Assembly (NCBI GenBank): GCA_005408345.1
Contig: SEMN01000312.1
Span: 377,501-441,500, forward strand
From: Macquaria australasica
Taxonomy: Eukaryota; Chordata; Actinopteri; Centrarchiformes; Percichthyidae
Direction of reading: 5' to 3'
Length of the DNA stretch: 64,000 bases
Part shown: positions 58,817 through 64,000 of the stretch, piece by piece
Numbering within the stretch: position 1 is the stretch's first letter
Layout: the number at the start of each line of letters is the position of its first letter
Position numbers and translations under genes: made by a program
Notes under the pieces: model-generated
Databases searched by the model: none
The model's input: the letters and a program-made list of their open reading frames with translations, nothing else
Told to the model about the DNA's origin: nothing

Positions 58817-60154
58817 GTCTCCTCTTTGCTGTGCCCTTCACACTCACACAGGTGTTTACAAGGACCCTGACTGATTAGCCCTCATGTCAGGTTAAAGCTG
58901 GGTGGAGTTTGGAATGATCGCATGGTAAGTGTGGCCTTGAAAGGCAACAGGACCAATGTATTCTGGTTGTTGTAGGTTTTCTACCTTTTGAGCAAAAGGG
59001 AATGCCACAGCCCTCCACCTACTGTTTTTTCTGCATGTATTACATAGACGGGCCAGTTTATGAAAAGACCATCTTTCCAGAGGTGAAATATCCCTTTAAG
59101 GTGTGGCTCATAGCTGAGAAGGCATTTTCCCTTTAGTCACCAGTCCTTCTCAGATTATTGATAGATTTTCTGATCCCTCTGGGGACTGCAATAGAGTAGA
59201 GTAGAGCAGGGAGTTAACACGGCAAATTGATGTCAATTGGAACACTACTCTGCTGATTACTTAGACCATAAAGAACATTTCTCAACACGAAAAGTAATTA
59301 TTGGCTAATAAAGTGCTTTATCGAGTGTGCTGGTTCAACGTCTCAGGCATGTCAAAAATGTATCTACACTGTGCTAAACATTCAAATCCTTATATCACAG
59401 GTCATCCTGCCTGATATAATAAATAATAATATAATAATAATAATATATTTTTATATATATATTTTTTACGCTGAACCAAACATAAGGCAGCCAGAGTGTG
59501 TGGTTTTAGATAAAATGCCGGCATTCCGGAAGCAAAAGAGGCAAGGTGTCTAGTGTGATGTATAACATACGCATTATGGAGCTCCAACATTTTTGGTTGC
59601 TGCAAGTTAGCTGCTAACTTCTTCTTTGAGTTAGCTGCTAACTGCTGCCAGCTGCTTTTTAAATCCCCCGATGGTGGGTCGCACACGTAACATGTCTTGA
59701 AAACCCCCTGTCCCGTCCTGCCGGCTCCCCCATTTACACAGACATTGATTTGGCTCTTTTACTACCTCCACTGCCAGCTTAAGGCTACATTCAGATAGAA
59801 TCAGGCGCTGTTGTGAAAATGCCCCACCACCCATTATGTGTACGTACGTTTTATACAGACTGTGACAGAATAATGGCGCATAATGGAACATACCCGCCTT
59901 GAACAGGCTGTATAAAAGGAACTTTAGATTAGGACAAAAAATTTTAATGGTGAGTTGCAGCCGGGCGGAGCATCATCGCCAACATTTTACCGTGATTACC
60001 GCACACCAAAATATCTGCCGGCTCGTTTGCTCACTTGACTTCAATTCAGTTTGATTAAAAATTAATATAAAATGAACGTGCTTTTACTTTTAGCTGTAAC
60101 AATTGCAACTGCAGCCGCCATTTTCATAGGTTGGTGGTCCCTCCTTTTCCACTA
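58817..60154. other. Probable intron with A+T-rich microsatellite
   Basis: An AT/ATA-rich tract lies at about 59417-59465. 59570-59940 has decayed DNA-transposon-like sequence (GTTAGCTGCTAACT palindrome near 59606, repeated at 59630). No exon is seen. Confidence 0.4.
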
Positions 60155-60313
60155 CGTAAGCAAGATGGCGACCATTGAGGGTGAGAAGTGTGCAGCGCTC
60201 CACACTCAACTTTCTGACCGTTGAGTACATCATCCATAGTACACTGCATTTTGCCATACTTGTCACTCAAAATAGCAAGTGTAAGTATGGAAGTATGCAA
60301 ATTGAGACACAGC
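60155..60313. repeat. MITE fragment (GTATGCAAATTGAGACACAGC end)
   Basis: The right border GTATGCAAATTGAGACACAG shares the AATTGAGACACAGC motif with the MITE at 58326-58813, suggesting a related family. The left border is not certain. Confidence 0.5.
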
Positions 60314-63004
60314 AACAGTCTCTAGTTTTGTCAGTCATGTCAGTGATTTGGAGATGGAGCAAAAACAGACTGAAACGGATTCTTTCTGTCTGACTGCTCG
60401 AGAATGCTGTAAATGGTGTTGCTGAAAAGTTCTGTTGAGATGACCTGAATTCTGAGGCAGACAGTGGACGTGCGCACAGTTCTGTACATACGTAGTTGGG
60501 TTTGGTTTGTCTTTTTAAAAGTTCCACTTTTATCAGTCAAACTCTGACTGTCTCAGTTGAAAATATCCAGATTACTCTCTGCTGCTGCAAGTTCAGCTGC
60601 AACTAACAGAGTTGGAGCTTCCAGTCTGAGTGAGTTGGATAGAAAACAACAAAAGGTTCTTGACGTCTGTTTGTGAATTGCGTGGGGGAGGAAGAGGGTG
60701 TCAGACGGGTTTGGTTGGTGGTGGGGCGTCGAGGGGATTTAACACCCTCGCTATTAACTTCTCCAAGACCAGCTCATACCACTTTCATTCACATATCCTG
60801 TGTGTGACACAGGGAGCTGAACATTGCAGTCCAGTATTCAGACAGTTTTGATTTGGCTCTGTACTTATTGGATTTGAAATGAAACAATGACTAAAGCATG
60901 TAAATGTTGACTTCAGGACTTACTGTATTTTGAGGGTGTTTACATCCACATCTGATGAACTACAAACAATGAAAAACACCACATTACACATGACACTGTA
61001 TGTAGGATTTAATGCAACTACCTACAATATGTTCAAGCAGCATTGGTCATTCTTTGTTGAAATTAAATCAATTTGAAAAAACGTGCTGCAGAAAGCCAAA
61101 AGAAATACATCAACAGCAAACCTGCAGCAAATACAGAAACCCCACTGAAAACAAATGCAACAGAAAAACGCTGCATATCCAGTCAACACCAAAGGAAGTT
61201 ATAATGGAGTTCCTAATGGAAATGTTTTGGGCCATTGTAGCGCGTTTTTGCCCTTGTTGGCCATTGTATTATTCACTTTATTATTTAAATTATATAATGC
61301 CCTAATCCCTACCGATCTATTGAACCTCTTCATATAATACGTTTTTTCCCTGTTTTTCATGGTTAAGCATGTTCTTTAACATTTTATTGTCAGATCTATT
61401 AATAGTAGTAGTAGTCTGAATTGAGAAATAGTTTATTTATAGTTCTTTGAATAGAGAAAGAAGCATTACAGTAATTTTACAGTGCTGTGATATTGCATAA
61501 AAATACAGCAAAAGAAAAAAGAAGTGGTCTTGCCACACTGGCCTCCATCACAGGGAAAGTGCCATGTGTTTTGAACACATTAGGGGGTTGAAAATGAATG
61601 TATTTACACGCTTTTAAGGTCTCTTATGATGCCACATTTTTATCTGTTAAGACAATAACTTGTTGTGCAAAGACTTACTGGCTGCTTTTTCTGTGCCACT
61701 CCACAGTTTACTCACCCACAATGCAGTATGTCAGGAAAAGGTGTAATGAGCTATGAGAGCCTTTTGGTAACTTACTGAAAATTCCAGCTTAACCTTACAA
61801 ATACATATTTACATAAAAAAATTGATTTCATATAAAAGACAGTATGACATGAGTGACCTACTCATTGACCCCCGCTGATCAAAACAAACCACAACAGGAT
61901 GAAATAATTGTTCCCCTGGCCTTTGATATGTCATGGCTCAGAATGTTGGAAAGAAAATGGGAACAGGAGGCCGTTTTCAGCATTGTGACATCTCAGACAT
62001 GAGCCATGTGGAGGAGGAGGTGGTGATCTGTGGAGGAGTGGGAGGTACAGGATGGGTGAGGTGCTACTCACAGGCCATCAGATAGGAGCTGGTGAAGAGG
62101 GACGGAGGGCGGAAACAGCACTCATTTGGAAAACGAAAAAATTGTTAGTAAGTCTGAACTGTGGCACATTTCTAAATATTCTCTTTGCAGAAATTGAAGT
62201 CTTTCCCTCTGTTGACGCGTGAAACCTTTTGAACACTTCCTTTTTACAAACTATACAAATTTTGATCTTAACTGCACACCATAAGCACTGAGAGTTCAAA
62301 AGCAATATGCTGTGTCTTCAGTGGGATGGTAATTAGTTTCATATGTTGCTGTGGCATGTCAAGAATGTAAATCAACATAGTGTTTCCTTTTTAGTCAAAA
62401 CAAAAGTGGTGCATTCTCTTTGCTGCTGTTGTGAAGCTTGTCCACATACCACTGATATATACTGTATCTACTTTGAACTTGATGACCATATTAGTCCAGT
62501 ACACAGGACTGTAATCTCAGTAAGACATATGTCTTTTTGTCTCCCTCCAGGACTGTAAACAATTGTGTGAATTAAATTTCACTCTTATTGAGCTTTTTAT
62601 AAAGGCCATTTGTTATGCTTTCATTTGTTAAATGTGGAAAGTCTGGAGTTCTTAAAGCCCCATTTTTGACCTGAGTAATGCATACAGTAATAACAGTATG
62701 TTACTCTGTGAGTCGGTGAGAAACTGGATTATAGCTCCCAAAAAAGTTTTATTGGACTCAAAAAGACAACAACATCAGGCAAAAGGGCCAACATGACAAA
62801 GAGCAAGGTACTCTGTGATTCGGTCACATAGCAGGTTGCACCTTTAGAGGTATTTTTGTGATCTGTCTACCGTCTGCCCAGAATGGAAAAAATTTTTTGC
62901 CAGTGTCAAAAACAATATTTAAAGCCAATATTTTCATCAGCCATAGCTAGCCTGCAGACTCTCCACTCTGTGGAAATGTTGGGATTTAAACATTTTATGT
63001 TTTT
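60314..63004. other. Probable intron, no gene recognised
   Basis: A+T-rich with short frames lacking similarity. The part at 61900-62110 is purine-rich (GGAGGAGGAGGTGGTGATC) and may be a less-decayed unique segment, but no exon can be supported. Confidence 0.4.
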
Positions 63005-63190
63005 GGTGCGGCTGTGGCTTAGGAGGTAGGTTGACACTGAACCCTAAGTTGCTCCCGATGGAGGCCAGCTCCTTGCATGGCAGCCATTGGTGTGTGAATC
63101 TGTGTGTGAATGGGTGAATGAGACCAATCTGTAAAATGTTTTGGGAACCGTTAAGGTTGAAAAGCACTATATAAGTGAAGTCCATTTACC
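63005..63190 (+). mobile_element. SINE of a second family, box B deleted
   Basis: GGTGCGGCTGTGGCTTAGGA is a tRNA-like box A head. The body follows with ACACTGAACCCTAAGTTGCT and CCATTGGTGTGTGAATCTGT, ending in the L2-type tail AAAGCACTATATAAGTGAAG and GTCCATTTACCAT. The usual GGTTCGATCC box B between head and body is missing, so this copy could not be transcribed by Pol III in the normal way. Confidence 0.8.
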
Positions 63191-64000
63191 ATCATTACAG
63201 ACAGAAGATATCTTTAGGATTAAAAAAATACCTTTGAAGATGCAACCCACTGCTGGATAACATGTAAAAATGTGACATGAATCACATTGATTAATAAGGG
63301 ACTATACATGTTGTATCCTGATAAACATCACATGGGGGGTACTGAAAATTGGTCAGAAGTAAGGCTGTATATGGACAGGTCTCCAGTCTATCTCAGGGCT
63401 AGAGGCTGACTGATATAAATTGATATTATAGGCCATTATGAGCTTATCACAGATATATTGGTATCAACATATATGTCAGCTGATAAGTAACAAGAAATTG
63501 CAGAAATGCCAAAGATATGTTCGTGCTAGTTTAGAAATAGTGTGGCTATTGCATAGTTTGTTCACCGGAAAACACTTTATTTTTACACTGTAAAATGCCC
63601 TGCTTATGTTATACGTTTCTGCCAACAGAGTTTTTTCCTCTTAAATATCGATATTGGTATCTGCGAATTGGTTGGGCTACTCATGGCTAACACTCATGTA
63701 GACAAACACAGGAAATATTATGTTTTGGACTATGGGATGAAACCTGAGCACCTAAAAATCCATGCACAGGGAAAACATGCAGACGGCAAGAGCGAGAGGA
63801 TCCATTGGGATTCTTTACAGCCGGGCCACACTGCCGACCTGAGCAGCGCGTGACGGCTACCTCACTGAACTGCTGCGTCTGGCACGCCTGTGGTGTTCAC
63901 ACAGAGAGCGTTCCTGCTGCTGCCAGCTCTATCTTTCTACACTGAGTTAGCCTTTGATAATGGCCATCAATAAAATAATGTCTCATTTCATTTCATGATA
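63191..64000. repeat. Repeat-rich right edge
   Basis: Sequence at about 63400-63510 (GAGGCTGACTGATATAAATT, then GATATTATAGGCCATTATGA) resembles a common fish MITE. 63690-63950 reads as another decayed element (GTCTGGCACGCCTGTGGTGT near 63870). Borders are not resolved, and the open frame at 63668-63853 belongs to this repeat rather than to a host gene. Confidence 0.45.

Noticed and set aside
1..64000. CRISPR arrays, operons, phage or bacterial defence genes
   Set aside because: The DNA is vertebrate, with introns and fish transposons; the repeats seen are microsatellites and interspersed elements, not spaced direct repeats.
55053..64000. Second exon of hspa12a
   Set aside because: Searched by eye for the conserved TSAYSSPARSLG and ATPase-start (VVAVDFGTT) segments on the plus strand; none seen, so it probably lies beyond the window.

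Overview
This is a window of vertebrate, almost certainly teleost fish, nuclear DNA. Coding sequence sits in short exons with GT..AG introns. Introns and spacers are full of fish-type repeats: L2, Dong/Rex6-like and other LINEs, a DIRS1-like element, Tc1/mariner copies, hAT-like MITEs, tRNA-derived SINEs and one Ty3/gypsy-type solo LTR. Most long open frames are transposon relics or chance.

Three host genes can be placed. (1) The 3' end of shootin-1 (shtn1, + strand, 892-9221) is readable as four in-phase exons. (2) A complete 13-coding-exon enolase 4 gene (eno4, - strand, 29633 down to 11342) gives a 584-residue product when spliced in phase. It points tail-to-tail at shtn1 with about 2.1 kb between the stops. 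(3) A candidate first coding exon of hspa12a (+ strand, 55009-55051) lies where that gene is expected. From memory the human order on 10q25 is HSPA12A - ENO4 - SHTN1 with ENO4 and SHTN1 convergent, and this window has the same layout flipped.

Layout: 1-9.2 kb holds the shtn1 terminal exons, an L2 tail and a MITE at 5.43-6.48 kb. 9.2-11.3 kb is convergent spacer. 11.3-29.6 kb is eno4, whose introns carry a SINE (19.2 kb), three LINE relics (19.9, 22.3 and 25.1 kb) and a DIRS fragment (25.9-28.0 kb). Just upstream of the eno4 start, at 29676, is a near-consensus RFX X-box, fitting a gene used in sperm flagella. 29.7-55 kb is intergenic or upstream of hspa12a: a hAT MITE with an 8-bp target duplication (31.5 kb), a candidate conserved element with homeodomain sites (36.2-36.7 kb), a nested transposon pile (41.0-44.5 kb), an L2 inserted into an older repeat (45.0-47.3 kb), a restriction-like-endonuclease LINE relic (48.4 kb), a SINE with a 13-bp target duplication (51.7 kb) and a solo LTR (52.9 kb). 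55-64 kb is probably hspa12a intron 1 with further repeats.

I found no operon-like cluster, CRISPR array or new defence-type system. The most interesting points are the eno4 metal-ligand substitutions, its X-box promoter, the short shtn1 C-terminus, two unexplained open frames (34.4 and 54.6 kb) and well-preserved insertion footprints that let the order of transposon events be read.
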